Below the pieces are notes generated by a model. It had not been told where the DNA came from. It made no database searches and worked only from the letters and a program-made list of their open reading frames with translations. From Mesorhizobium amorphae CCNWGS0123 (GTDB lineage Bacteria > Pseudomonadota > Alphaproteobacteria > Rhizobiales > Rhizobiaceae), in NCBI RefSeq assembly GCF_001686985.1, contig NZ_CP015318.1:1176001-1240000 (forward strand): a DNA stretch of 64,000 bases, read 5' to 3'. Position 1 is the first letter of the stretch; the number at the start of each line of letters is the position of its first letter. The position numbers and the translations under genes are program-made. This document shows positions 9,262-18,759 of the stretch, in pieces.

Positions 9262-9280
9262 TGCTGGAGACCCGACAGCC

Positions 9281-10309
9281 ATGAAAGCGGTCCGCCTAGA
9301 GGCGGTGGGCAGCATCGCGCTGCGCGAGGTCGGCAAGCCGTCAGCGGGGCCGGACGACTTGCTGGTGCGCATAGAGGCCTGCGGCGTCTGTGGCACCGAC
9401 CGGCATCTGTTCCACGGCGAGTTCCCCTGCAAACCACCCGTGACGCCCGGGCATGAATTTTCCGGCATCGTCGAAGCGGTCGGGGCTGCCGTATTGGGCT
9501 TTTCCGTCGGCGACCGGGTCACCGGCGATCCCAACATCGCCTGTGGCCGCTGCAAGCATTGTCACGCCGGCCGGGTCAATCTCTGCAGCAATCTCAATGC
9601 CATAGGCATCCACCGCGACGGCGGCTTTGCCGACTATGTCGTGCTGCCGCAAAAGCAGGCGTTTCTTCTGCCCGCTGACCTCAAGCCGACGCATGGTGCC
9701 TTCTGCGAGCCGCTCGCCTGCTGCCTGCACGGCGTCGATCTGGCCGCAATCAAGCCTGGCGCTTCGGTCGCCGTGCTCGGCGGCGGCGTGATCGGTCTGC
9801 TCACCGTGCAACTGGCGAAGCTCGCCGGAGCAACCACCATCATCCTGTCGACGCGCCAGGCCTCGCGGCGCTCCCTTGCCGAGGATATCGGGGCGACGGC
9901 AACGGTCGACCCAGGTGCTGCCGATGTCATCGATGCCGTTGCCGGACCGTCCGGACTGGTGCCCGGCGGCGTCGACGTGGTGTTCGAATGCGCCGGCGTG
10001 CGCGACACCGTCGAGCAATCGATGCGGTTGGCGAGGGCCGGCGGCACGGTCATCATCGTCGGCGTGGTGCCGCAAGGCATGAAGGTGGCGTTCGAGCCCT
10101 TCGACCTGTTGTTTCGCGAGCTGAAGGTACTGGGCTCCTTCCTCAATCCCTACACCCACGGCCGCGCGGCCCAGCTCATCGCTTCGGGCGCGATCGAGAT
10201 CGACAGGCTGATCTCCAGGCAGGTTACTCTCGAAGAGGCGCCGGCGGTGATCGCCAATCCGCCTGCCCCCGGCGAGGTCAAGGTTCTGGTGGTGCCAGGC
10301 CAGGGCTGA
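9281..10309 (+). CDS. Zinc-dependent alcohol dehydrogenase, medium-chain (sorbitol/threonine dehydrogenase-like)
   Basis: 342 residues. The catalytic zinc site is visible as CGVCGTD near the N-terminus and GHE of PGHEFSG; the structural zinc cysteines are in CGRCKHCHAGRVNLC. The Rossmann motif VAVLGGGVIGL lies near the middle. It should oxidise a polyol, sugar alcohol or hydroxy amino acid with NAD. The start at 9281 was chosen because MKAVRLEAVG is the family N-terminus; the frame extends upstream only by overlapping dctM. It follows dctM by 19 bases, so it probably acts on what the TRAP system imports. Confidence 0.9.
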   Translation: MKAVRLEAVGSIALREVGKPSAGPDDLLVRIEACGVCGTDRHLFHGEFPCKPPVTPGHEFSGIVEAVGAAVLGFSVGDRVTGDPNIACGRCKHCHAGRVNLCSNLNAIGIHRDGGFADYVVLPQKQAFLLPADLKPTHGAFCEPLACCLHGVDLAAIKPGASVAVLGGGVIGLLTVQLAKLAGATTIILSTRQASRRSLAEDIGATATVDPGAADVIDAVAGPSGLVPGGVDVVFECAGVRDTVEQSMRLARAGGTVIIVGVVPQGMKVAFEPFDLLFRELKVLGSFLNPYTHGRAAQLIASGAIEIDRLISRQVTLEEAPAVIANPPAPGEVKVLVVPGQG

Positions 10310-10385
10310 GTCGCCTGCGCTTGGTGGCCAGGCTGCTTGCCGCCGGTCAATCGATCGGTTATTCAAACCGCGCCGAAAAAGACAT

Positions 10386-10406
10386 GACCGGTTCGGTAGT
10401 CCGGTC
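10386..10406. promoter_or_regulatory. Inverted repeat GACCGG/CCGGTC in the dehydrogenase-VOC gap
   Basis: Six-base arms GACCGG and CCGGTC are separated by nine bases, 77 bases after the dehydrogenase stop, and are followed by TCTTCCGTTT. It could be a weak terminator or an operator for the VOC gene. The rest of the 279-base gap (10310-10588) shows no gene or other clear element. Confidence 0.3.
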
Positions 10407-10588
10407 TCTTCCGTTTCTCAAGCGGAGGCCCGTCCATCGCCTTGTGCGAGAGGACCCGCGGCCGGCAAGCGAGGCGAAAGCCCGCGAGCCGGTTGGGTCA
10501 TGTCCGGATCTCCTGACATCACGGTCCCGCCGGTTTGCGGTTTGCGACCAAGCCTGTCCGCATCTCAACCCGTGACAGGATACAGACC

Positions 10589-10963
10589 ATGAAACTGAAC
10601 CATGCAAATCTCGTAACGACGGACGTCGCCGGCCTGTGCGATTTCTTCGCCAGCCATTTCGGTTTCGAGCTTCTCGACATTCGCGGCAAGGATGCCTTCG
10701 CCGTGCTGCGCGGGAGCGACGGCTTCGCCCTCAACCTGATGAAGCCGGGCAAGGGCGAGGCCGCCACCTATCCCGGCGGCTTTCATATCGGCTTCCTCGT
10801 TGGCAAACTGGAAATCGTGCATGCAAAGCATGCCGAGCTTGCCAGTGCCGGCCGCGAGCCGGGCGATGTGCAGGAGTTGACGCGTGGCGGCGCCAGGTCG
10901 AGCACCTTCTATTGCCATGCGCCGGGCGGAATCCTGGTCGAAGTCAGCGCCTTCGACGCCTGA
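10589..10963 (+). CDS. VOC family protein (glyoxalase/bleomycin-resistance fold)
   Basis: 124 residues forming one vicinal oxygen chelate domain: MKLNHANLVTTDV at the N-terminus, SHFGFELLDIRGKDAFAVL in the middle and CHAPGGILVEV at the C-terminus, where the glutamate normally binds the metal. VOC proteins include lyases, dioxygenases and drug-binding proteins, so the activity is not predictable. The start was chosen at the ATG opening the domain; the frame upstream lacks conserved sequence. The gene ends at a strong terminator shared with the convergent dctP. Confidence 0.85.
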   Translation: MKLNHANLVTTDVAGLCDFFASHFGFELLDIRGKDAFAVLRGSDGFALNLMKPGKGEAATYPGGFHIGFLVGKLEIVHAKHAELASAGREPGDVQELTRGGARSSTFYCHAPGGILVEVSAFDA

Positions 10964-10964
10964 C

Positions 10965-10999
10965 AAAAAGCCCCGGGCCTGTCCGCCCGGGGCTTCTCT
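10965..10999. terminator. Bidirectional rho-independent terminator
   Basis: An 11-bp perfect GC-rich stem, AAGCCCCGGGC (10968-10978) and GCCCGGGGCTT (10985-10995), with a six-base loop. An A-run precedes it and a T/C run follows it. It sits between the convergent VOC and dctP genes and can serve both. Confidence 0.85.
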
Positions 11000-11020
11000 C
11001 GATGAACAGCTGTGGGGCGC

Positions 11021-12304
<1,284 letters not shown>

Positions 12305-12417
12305 CTAATGCCAGATCCCCAACGCGATTCCGTGGCCCATACGACGCGATGAAACTTGTCATGGAAAAGCGCCTTCGGATCGCCTATTTTGTAGGCAGAA
12401 TAATTCCTTAGCTCCCA

Positions 12418-13209
12418 ATGGATACCGGAACCAAAATGCAGCAGCCGCTCGTCGCCATCTCGACCGACGTCCGCCAATTCGACAACTACACCTGGCATGC
12501 CGCCCCGCAGCAATATCTGGAGGCGGCGATTTCGGGCGCCGGCGTCTTCCCGGTGCTGGTGCCGTCCTTCGGCGAGCGGCTCGATTTCGATGAACTCTTG
12601 TCGTCGGTCGACGGCGTCATGGTCACCGGTTCGAAGTCCAACGTGCATCCCTCGCTCTATGGCGGCGACGCCAGCGAAAAGAACGGTCCTTACGATCCGG
12701 CGCGCGACGCCACGACGCTGCCGCTGATCCGCCGGGCGGTGGAGCGCGGCGTGCCGCTGCTCGCAATCTGCCGCGGCATCCAGGAAATGAATGTGGCTCT
12801 GGGTGGCACGCTGGGCACCGAGATCCAGGAGCGCGAGGGCACGTTCGACCACCGCGCGCCGGTGAGCGACAATCAGGACGAGCGCTTCGCCATCCACCAG
12901 AAAGTAACGATCAAGCCCGGCAGCTGCCTGGCAGGCGTGTTCGGCGCCGGCGAGATCATGGTCAACTCCGTGCATCGCCAGGCGGTCGATCAGCTCGGTT
13001 CGAAGCTGCAGATCGAAGCGGTCGCCGACGACGGCACGGTCGAGGCGGTCTCCGTGCGAGACTCACGCGCCTTCGCCGTCGGCGTGCAATGGCACCCCGA
13101 ATACTGGGTCAAGTCGGACGATACCTCGGCAAAGATATTCCGTGCCTTCGGCGATGCCGTGCGCTTGCACGCGGCGGCAAAGTCGGGCGCGCGCGCCGCG
13201 GCTGAATAA
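12418..13209 (+). CDS. Gamma-glutamyl-gamma-aminobutyrate hydrolase family protein (class I amidotransferase fold)
   Basis: 263 residues. The nucleophile elbow is LLAICRGIQEMNVALGG, with the cysteine in a C-R-G motif near residue 120. The catalytic His-Glu pair is in VQWHPEYW near 225. These fit the peptidase C26 / PuuD family, which cleaves gamma-glutamyl amides such as gamma-glutamyl-GABA in putrescine breakdown. An alternative start is the ATG at 12436 (MQQPLVAIS). No putrescine genes are adjacent, but a glutamine synthetase-like/aminotransferase pair lies at 23.5-26.3 kb on the same strand. The substrate is not settled. Confidence 0.88.
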   Translation: MDTGTKMQQPLVAISTDVRQFDNYTWHAAPQQYLEAAISGAGVFPVLVPSFGERLDFDELLSSVDGVMVTGSKSNVHPSLYGGDASEKNGPYDPARDATTLPLIRRAVERGVPLLAICRGIQEMNVALGGTLGTEIQEREGTFDHRAPVSDNQDERFAIHQKVTIKPGSCLAGVFGAGEIMVNSVHRQAVDQLGSKLQIEAVADDGTVEAVSVRDSRAFAVGVQWHPEYWVKSDDTSAKIFRAFGDAVRLHAAAKSGARAAAE

Positions 13210-13218
13210 TCCCGATTA

Positions 13219-13668
13219 TCAGTTGCCGGCAGCCGAATAATCTCGGTTGTCGGCTACCGCCAGCGACAGCAGCGGCAAAGCCGGCGCGTAGGATTCATAG
13301 CCGTCGCCATCGGCAACGGCGAAGGTGACGATCGGATCGACGCCGTTGGCGCTGAAGGCAACCGTCCCGTCCTCCTGCTCGCGCCAGAATTTCGCGCGCT
13401 CGATGCCGGGCAAAAGCCGGCGGCAGATCGAGGCGATCGTCAGCAGCGACAGACCTTCCGAGACTTCAGCGCCGCGATGGACAGTGCAGGCGGCTTCATC
13501 GCCATTGGCCGTCAGCTGGTAGGTGCTCGCGGGTGGGGTTTCCCTGGCGACGCTTGCGCCACTGCCGCCGTGAAAAAGCTGAACGCCGCCGGCCAGCGCG
13601 GCAACCCCAATCAATGCAGGAAGCACCTTCACCCTTTTTCTCCGCGCATTCGAAGTGCGTGGGGGCAA
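13219..13668 (-). CDS. Exported small protein, possible Inh/AprI-like protease inhibitor
   Basis: 149 residues. A basic N-terminus (RRKRVK) precedes a hydrophobic segment (VLPALIGVAALAGGVQLF), which could be a signal peptide or membrane anchor. The rest has an alternating beta-strand pattern with two cysteines (EAACTVH and ASICRRL) about 25 residues apart, and WREQEDGTVAFS. That pattern resembles the small beta-barrel metalloprotease inhibitors of the AprI/Inh family, but the match is from pattern only. It ends 9 bases from the convergent hydrolase gene. Confidence 0.6.
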   Translation of the reverse strand: MPPRTSNARRKRVKVLPALIGVAALAGGVQLFHGGSGASVARETPPASTYQLTANGDEAACTVHRGAEVSEGLSLLTIASICRRLLPGIERAKFWREQEDGTVAFSANGVDPIVTFAVADGDGYESYAPALPLLSLAVADNRDYSAAGN

Positions 13669-13753
13669 CGCGCTTCAAGAATCTTGCATAACGAAGTATG
13701 CAGAATGATTTCAAAGCGTTAAGCCGACGTTAATAAGTGTGGCGGCCTGCCGT

Positions 13754-14737
13754 TCAGCTGCGCGGCCTGACCTGCACCGTCTCCGGCACCGGGGTCAGCG
13801 GTCGACGCTCGGCGAACCAGGACACCAGATTGTCGACGCAGAGGTCCGCCATGGCGCGGCGCGTATGCTCCGAAGCCGAGCCGACATGCGGCAGCAGCGA
13901 GGTGTTGGGGGCGGCCAGCAGTGCCTGCGGTACATTTGGTTCGTCGGCAAAGACATCGAGCCCGGCGGCGGCGATGGTGCCGCTGGCAAGCGCCGCGGCA
14001 AGGGCAGCCTCGTCGACCGTGCTGCCGCGGCCGATGTTGACGAAGATGCCGTTGGCGCCGAGCGCCGACAGGACCTCGGCATTGACGGCCTTCTCCGTCG
14101 AAGCGCCGCCCGGTGCCACCGAGATCAGCGTGTCGACCGCTTCGGCAAGCCCCTTCAGCGTCGGATGGTATTGATAGGCCAGGCCCTCGACCTGGCGGCG
14201 GTTGTGATAGGCGACCGGCAGGCCGAAGGCTTCCAGCCGCCGGGCAATGGCCAGCCCGATGCGGCCCATGCCGAAGATGCCGACGCTGCGGCCGCGCAAG
14301 GTAAGCCGGCTCAGGCGATAGGCGCCGCTCTTCACCCAGCTGCCGTCACGCAGCCATTTCTCGGCGGCATACATTTCGCGCACGGTGTTGATCAAAAGGC
14401 CGATCGCCGTGTCGGCGACCTCCTCGGTCAGCACGTCGGGCGTGTTGGTGACCATGATGCCGCTTTGCGCGGCGTGGCTGGCGTCGACCGAATCGTAGCC
14501 GACGCCGAAATTGGCGATGATCTCGAGATTGGGCAGGGCGTTCATCAAGGCGGCATTTATCCCGCCGAACGAAGCGATGCCGCGCACCGTGCGCCGCATC
14601 TCCTCGGTGACAAGAGCCGGGTCGGCCTGTTCGATCGTCACCCGCTGGAATATCTGGTCGATGCGGCAGCTGGCGTGCTCGTTGAAATGGTCGGGCACCA
14701 GAATGGCGACCGGCTCTCTAAGTTCAGGCTTTGTCAT
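13754..14737 (-). CDS. D-isomer-specific 2-hydroxyacid dehydrogenase (glyoxylate/hydroxypyruvate reductase-like)
   Basis: 327 residues. The NAD(P)-binding motif GIFGMGRIG is near residue 150. The catalytic Arg is in NIGRGSTVDE, the Glu in DVFADEP, and the His in LLPHVGSAS, all in the family order. Likely substrates are glyoxylate, hydroxypyruvate or related 2-keto acids, reduced with NAD(P)H. Its ATG overlaps the stop of the LacI regulator gene by four bases (ATGA on the minus strand), so the two are cotranscribed and the dehydrogenase is probably controlled by that regulator. Confidence 0.92.
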   Translation of the reverse strand: MTKPELREPVAILVPDHFNEHASCRIDQIFQRVTIEQADPALVTEEMRRTVRGIASFGGINAALMNALPNLEIIANFGVGYDSVDASHAAQSGIMVTNTPDVLTEEVADTAIGLLINTVREMYAAEKWLRDGSWVKSGAYRLSRLTLRGRSVGIFGMGRIGLAIARRLEAFGLPVAYHNRRQVEGLAYQYHPTLKGLAEAVDTLISVAPGGASTEKAVNAEVLSALGANGIFVNIGRGSTVDEAALAAALASGTIAAAGLDVFADEPNVPQALLAAPNTSLLPHVGSASEHTRRAMADLCVDNLVSWFAERRPLTPVPETVQVRPRS

Positions 14738-15756
14738 GCACGCTCCACCGGCTTGCCGGTCGACTGACGCACATGCAGTTCCGGCTTGATCAGTTCCTGC
14801 GACGGCCGCACCGTCTGTCCGTTCAGCTTGTCCAGCAAGGCGCTCGCGGCGCGACGGCCGACCTCGCGCTGGCCGTTCCAGACCGTGGTCAATGCCGGCG
14901 TTGCGATCGCAGCCTCTTCGAGATCGTCATAGCCGGTGACGGAGATGTCGACGCCCGGCACAAGGCCAGCGCGCGCGATGCCGTTCATCAGCCCGATGGC
15001 GACGAGATCATTCCAGCAGCAGGCGGCGGTCGGCTTGTCTTTCAGCGCCAAAAACTGTCCGGCGGCCTCGAAGCCGGCCTGCTTGGTGCGCGGGCCGGCG
15101 ATGCGCCAGGACGGCCTGACCTCCAGTCCGGCCGCCTCCATGGCGTTGACATAGCCCTGGTAGCGGTCGCGGCCGGTCGAGGTCTGGTCGGTGCCGCCGA
15201 TCATGGCGATGCGCTTGTGGCCGAGCGAGATCAGGTGGTTGGTGGCAAGGCCGGTGCCATAGGAATCGTCGCCGCGGAAGACCGGCACGTCGGCCCCGGC
15301 CACCGTGCGCGCAATCAGCACCGCCGGCAGGCCGTTTTCCTCGGCCATGATGATATCTTCGGCCGGTGTGCCGATGGCCGGCGACATGATGACGCCGTCG
15401 GCGCCGAGCTGCAGCAGCGTGTCGATGAAGGTGCGCTGCTTTTCGAGCTGGTCGTAGTGGTTGGACAGGATGAAGGTCTGCCGGCTGCGGTCGAGCTCGC
15501 TTTCGATCGAGCGCAGGATCTCGGCGAAGAAGGGGTTCATGATGTCGTGCACGACGACACCGACGATGCCCGAGCGCGAGGTGCGCAGGCTGGCGGCGCG
15601 GCGATTGTAGATATAGCCGATGGCGCGGGCATGTTCCTTGATGCGGTCGCGGGTGCTGCCGGCGACCAGCGGGCTGTCGCGCAGCGCAAGCGATACCGTG
15701 GCCGTGGACACGCCAAGGGCATCCGCGATCGTCGAAAGCTTGATCTTCTGTGCCAG
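14734..15756 (-). CDS. LacI family transcriptional regulator, apparent CTG start
   Basis: 340 residues. The LacI helix-turn-helix reads KLSTIADALGVSTATVSLAL, followed by a hinge (AASLRTSRSGIVGVVV) and a periplasmic-binding-protein-like effector domain ending in KPELHVRQSTGKPVERA. The frame has an upstream TAA at 15781-15783 and no ATG, GTG or TTG before the helix-turn-helix. The only start matching the family N-terminus (xAQKIKLSTIADALG) is CTG at 15756-15754, with GGGGAG about 9-10 bases before it. A GTG at 15711 would delete half of the DNA-binding motif. A perfect palindrome lies just upstream. Partner gene: the dehydrogenase. Confidence 0.88.
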   Translation of the reverse strand: MAQKIKLSTIADALGVSTATVSLALRDSPLVAGSTRDRIKEHARAIGYIYNRRAASLRTSRSGIVGVVVHDIMNPFFAEILRSIESELDRSRQTFILSNHYDQLEKQRTFIDTLLQLGADGVIMSPAIGTPAEDIIMAEENGLPAVLIARTVAGADVPVFRGDDSYGTGLATNHLISLGHKRIAMIGGTDQTSTGRDRYQGYVNAMEAAGLEVRPSWRIAGPRTKQAGFEAAGQFLALKDKPTAACCWNDLVAIGLMNGIARAGLVPGVDISVTGYDDLEEAAIATPALTTVWNGQREVGRRAASALLDKLNGQTVRPSQELIKPELHVRQSTGKPVERA

Positions 15757-15779
15757 CGCCTTGCGCTCCCCGAAAGCGA

Positions 15780-15794
15780 TTTAAACTGTTTAAA
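15780..15794. promoter_or_regulatory. Perfect palindrome TTTAAAC-T-GTTTAAA, candidate operator of the LacI regulator
   Basis: Seven-base perfect arms around a single central T, 24 bases upstream of the CTG start of the LacI gene and between it and the exporter gene. Size, symmetry and place fit autoregulation by the LacI protein; this is inferred, not shown. Confidence 0.65.
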
Positions 15795-15825
15795 GGCGGC
15801 TCTTATGCCATCGATCGGCAGCAAA

Positions 15826-16833
15826 TCAAAGTTTTTTTGCCAGCGTTTCCGTCTCCGCGTCCAGCGCCGCGTGATTGCGCAGGCGAAGCCGGTGTTCGCG
15901 ATGGATGATGTAGAGACCGCTGGCGACGATGATGGCCGCGCCCACCAGCGTCCAGCGGTCGGGAAACTGGTGGAAGATGATCCAGCCGGACAGGATCATC
16001 CACACCATCTGCGAATAGGGGTAGGGGGCGAGTGCCGTGGTCGTCGCCAGACGATAGGCCTGGACCAGCAGCCAATGGCCGGTCGCGCCGAACACGCCGA
16101 GCATCAAGAGGACGGACCAGTGCCAGGCGTCCTGCGGCAGCGACAGCGAGAACGGCAGTGTGGGCAGGAGCAGCACCGCCGGCGCCAGCGCCGAGAACAG
16201 GATGAGGCTTTCGGACGTCTCCGTCGCCGACATGCGGCGCGTCATGATGACATAGAAGGAGTTCGACAGCATCGAGCCGAGCGCAAACAGATGGCCTATG
16301 CCGAAAACGCCGACACCCGGCCGGGTGATGACCAGCACACCGACAAAGCCGGACAGGATCGCCATCCAGCGCCGCCAGCCCGCCCATTCGCCGAGCAGCG
16401 GACCGGCAAGTGCGGTGATCACCATCGGGCCGAAGAAGTAGATCGAAGTGGTCTCGGCCAGCTGCAAGGTGCGCAGCGCCATGATGTTGCACATGGTCGA
16501 TCCGAACAGGAAGGCGCCGCGCAATATGTGTGCCGGTAAATTGTTGGCGCGAAAGCGCGATGGCTCGCTCCAGCCGCGCAGAAAGACGCCGACCAGCAGA
16601 ACATGGACGACGAAGCGGGCCCAGGCGACGATCAGCGCCGAGATGCCGGCCAGCACGAGGTATTTGCTGCTGGTGTCGAGAAAGGTGAAGCAGACATAGG
16701 TGGAAAGCATCAGCAGCATCGCCGCCGGCGGCGTTGCGCTTTCGTCTGGTTTTCTGGGAACGCTCAATTTCAGGCCGAAGGAAGGTGGGCAGACACCAAC
16801 CTTTGCGGCAATCGTCGCCGGCCGACAAGCCAA
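15826..16833 (-). CDS. EamA/DMT family membrane transporter
   Basis: Up to 335 residues with ten hydrophobic segments in two EamA repeats of about 130 residues. The first carries ALRTLQLAETTSIYFFGPM, the second QAYRLATTTALAPYPYSQMVW, both typical of drug/metabolite exporters. The start is uncertain: conserved sequence begins around PPAAMLLMLSTYV, so the true start may be up to 38 residues inside the ATG at 16833. It is in the same direction as the DUF2000 gene upstream (51-base gap) and the LacI gene downstream. The substrate is unknown. Confidence 0.88.
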   Translation of the reverse strand: MACRPATIAAKVGVCPPSFGLKLSVPRKPDESATPPAAMLLMLSTYVCFTFLDTSSKYLVLAGISALIVAWARFVVHVLLVGVFLRGWSEPSRFRANNLPAHILRGAFLFGSTMCNIMALRTLQLAETTSIYFFGPMVITALAGPLLGEWAGWRRWMAILSGFVGVLVITRPGVGVFGIGHLFALGSMLSNSFYVIMTRRMSATETSESLILFSALAPAVLLLPTLPFSLSLPQDAWHWSVLLMLGVFGATGHWLLVQAYRLATTTALAPYPYSQMVWMILSGWIIFHQFPDRWTLVGAAIIVASGLYIIHREHRLRLRNHAALDAETETLAKKL

Positions 16834-16884
16834 TTGTCGGCTGTGGCCGGACCAAAAGAAGCCAGTGCAACAATACCCAGGCGT

Positions 16885-17292
16885 TCAGGCGTGCATGCGG
16901 GCGCCCTTGGTGATCTTGTCGACCAGTTTCTTCTCGGCGCGCAGCGCGATGCCGACGACCTTGGCATCCTCGGGCGCGAATTCGGCGAAGACGGCGCGGT
17001 TGGCGGCGTCAAAACCCGTCGAGAACATCTCCTCGACATAGAGCGACGTCGTCACGCCCCGCTCCAGCGCGCGCCGGTGGATCGCGCCAAGTGTCGCGCT
17101 GTCGGCCGAAAGCACGATGACCGGCTGGATCGACAGCGGGTTGTAAATGTTGCCGGCCCGGTCGCGATAGGGCTCGCCGATGATATCGGCGAACTGCGAG
17201 ACGATGCCGCTGGTCAGGAAGGCGGTGACGTTGAGCTTCTGCCAGACGGGAAGATCTTGCCTGAGCACGATTGCAAATTTCGTATCGAACAT
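16885..17292 (-). CDS. DUF2000 family protein
   Basis: 135 residues, starting MFDTKFAIVLRQDLPVWQKL, with YNPLSIQPVIVLSADSATL in the middle and DAKVVGIALRAEKKLVDKIT near the end. This pattern fits DUF2000, a small fold related to peptidyl-tRNA hydrolase 2, without known function. Its start is only 35 bases from that of the divergent AraC regulator, so they share a promoter region. DUF2000 genes beside AraC-type regulators are, to my knowledge, a recurring pair. Cytoplasmic. Confidence 0.85.
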   Translation of the reverse strand: MFDTKFAIVLRQDLPVWQKLNVTAFLTSGIVSQFADIIGEPYRDRAGNIYNPLSIQPVIVLSADSATLGAIHRRALERGVTTSLYVEEMFSTGFDAANRAVFAEFAPEDAKVVGIALRAEKKLVDKITKGARMHA

Positions 17293-17327
17293 GAGACAGT
17301 CGCCGGTTCCAGAGTGTTGTTGAAGCG

Positions 17328-18203
17328 ATGACGCACGATCTAGGCCGGGAGGCCCGTCAGGGTCTTGAACGTTTGTGCTGGGATGCGGCCGAGGACGGCA
17401 TCGTCTCGGCGCCGGGCACGGCTGGCATCGAGCGCATCGAGGCGCGCTTCCATGGCAATGCCTTCGATCTCCACCGCCACGATACCTACGCGATCGGGGT
17501 GACGCTGCACGGCGTACAGAGCTTCCGCTATCGCGGCGCGGCGCATCATAGCTTGCCTGGCCAGATCATCGTTCTGCATCCCGACGAATTGCACGACGGC
17601 GGCGCCGGCACCGACGAAGGCTTGCACTACCGGATTCTCTATCTGGAGCCGTCGCTGCTGCTCGACTGCCTGGGCGGCGCGCCGTTGCCTTTCGTCGAGG
17701 ATGCCGTGGTGAGCGATCCGGCTTTACGTGGCACACTGCTTTCCGCACTGGCGCCGCTCGATGAGGAACTGGACGAGCTGTTTGTCGCCGATTTCATTGC
17801 GCAGCTGGCGCAGAATCTGGGGCGCCATGCCGGGCAGCCGGCAAAGCCGATGGAAAAGACGGCGTGGCGCGCCGCAGCACTGGCGCGCGACTATCTGGAA
17901 GAGAATGTCGAGCGGGCGGTGCGGTCCGATGAACTGGAAGCCGTCACCGGCCTCGACCGCTATGCGCTTTCGCGCCATTTCCGCGCGACCTATTCCACGA
18001 GCCCACACCGTTTCCTTTTGATGCGCCGGCTGCAGCGGGCACGGCGCATGATCGAGGCGGGAGAGGCGCTCGCCGAGATCGCCATTGCCGCCGGCTTCAG
18101 TGACCAGAGCCACTTCCACCGGCATTTCAAGAAGGCGTTCGGCCTGACGCCTGGACGCTGGTCGGCGCTGGTGCGCGGGCCATCGGTGGCGGCAGCGGCT
18201 TAG
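17328..18203 (+). CDS. AraC family regulator with cupin-like sensor domain
   Basis: 291 residues. The N-terminal half is an AraC-ligand-binding cupin, with FDLHRHDTYAIGVTLHGVQS and HSLPGQIIVLHPDELHDGG as beta-barrel signatures. The C-terminal ~100 residues hold two helix-turn-helix motifs (SDELEAVTGLDRYALSRHF and LAEIAIAAGFSDQSHFHRHF) ending in FGLTPGRW, the AraC consensus. It is divergent from the DUF2000 gene at 35 bases, and likely controls it and the exporter beyond. Confidence 0.92.
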   Translation: MTHDLGREARQGLERLCWDAAEDGIVSAPGTAGIERIEARFHGNAFDLHRHDTYAIGVTLHGVQSFRYRGAAHHSLPGQIIVLHPDELHDGGAGTDEGLHYRILYLEPSLLLDCLGGAPLPFVEDAVVSDPALRGTLLSALAPLDEELDELFVADFIAQLAQNLGRHAGQPAKPMEKTAWRAAALARDYLEENVERAVRSDELEAVTGLDRYALSRHFRATYSTSPHRFLLMRRLQRARRMIEAGEALAEIAIAAGFSDQSHFHRHFKKAFGLTPGRWSALVRGPSVAAAA

Positions 18204-18210
18204 CGGAAAG

Positions 18211-18292
18211 GCGACGACGCTGCGCGTCGCGCTTTAAGGGGCATCGTTTAGCGCGTCGCTTTTCGCGACGACGCTGACGCGTCGCGCTTTAA
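18211..18292. repeat. Pair of near-identical 27/28-base direct repeats with hairpins
   Basis: Copies at 18211-18237 and 18265-18292 differ by one inserted base. Each contains a self-complementary GCGACG...CGTCGC and ends in GCTTTAA. Between and across them CGTCGC-TTTTC-GCGACG can also pair, so the tract can form alternative hairpins. It fills the gap between the convergent AraC and MarR genes and includes the MarR stop codon. It may work as a bidirectional terminator or be a dispersed repeat. Confidence 0.6.
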
Positions 18293-18759
18293 TCGTCGAG
18301 ATCGGTGTCGTCGTCGATCAGCACCAATTCCTCGTTCGAGAGATTAGCTTCAATGCGGGCGAGCAATTTGAACAGCGCCTTCTGGTCTTTCTTGTCGAGG
18401 CCCTTCAGCGCCTGCTTCTCGGTCTTCTTCACCGATTTCTCGATGGCGTGGATGATCTCGCGGCCGGTGTCGGTGAGGAAGATGTGCGCCTGACGGGCAT
18501 CGTTCACCGAAGCGCGCTTTTCGAGAAAGCCCTGTGCCTGCAGCCGGTTGATGGTCTTGGTAATGGTCGGCGGGCGCACGCCGAGGCGACCGGCGAGGTT
18601 GCCCGGTGTCTGGCCGTCCTCGCGGTCGAGCGACAGCATGATCTGGTCCTGTCCGGCATAGAAACCGTGCGCCAGAAGCCGCGCGGCAAGTGCCGTACGC
18701 GCCAGCCGCGCCGCCGAATGCAGCCGGCTCATTGTTGCAGTTTTGTCCGCCTTGGCCAT
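18289..18759 (-). CDS. MarR family transcriptional regulator
   Basis: 156 residues with a winged helix: GNLAGRLGVRPPTITKTINR is the recognition region, and LEKRASVNDARQAHIFLTDTGRE the wing with the DxR signature. The C-terminal helix is charged (KSVKKTEKQALKGLDKKDQK). The start at 18759 (MAKADKTATM) was chosen because GAGGG lies 6 bases before it; a second ATG six bases further upstream is too close to that site. The target is unknown; it is not paired with an exporter. Its own promoter must lie in 18760-18980. Confidence 0.88.
   Translation of the reverse strand: MAKADKTATMSRLHSAARLARTALAARLLAHGFYAGQDQIMLSLDREDGQTPGNLAGRLGVRPPTITKTINRLQAQGFLEKRASVNDARQAHIFLTDTGREIIHAIEKSVKKTEKQALKGLDKKDQKALFKLLARIEANLSNEELVLIDDDTDLDD

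Noticed and set aside
9119..9280. An in-frame N-terminal extension of the zinc dehydrogenase overlapping dctM.
   Set aside because: The extension is an out-of-frame reading of the dctM tail and is not family sequence; the start was set at 9281.
14731..16539. A 602-codon plus-strand frame across the LacI and exporter genes.
   Set aside because: It spans two real genes and their gap on the other strand and has no domain.
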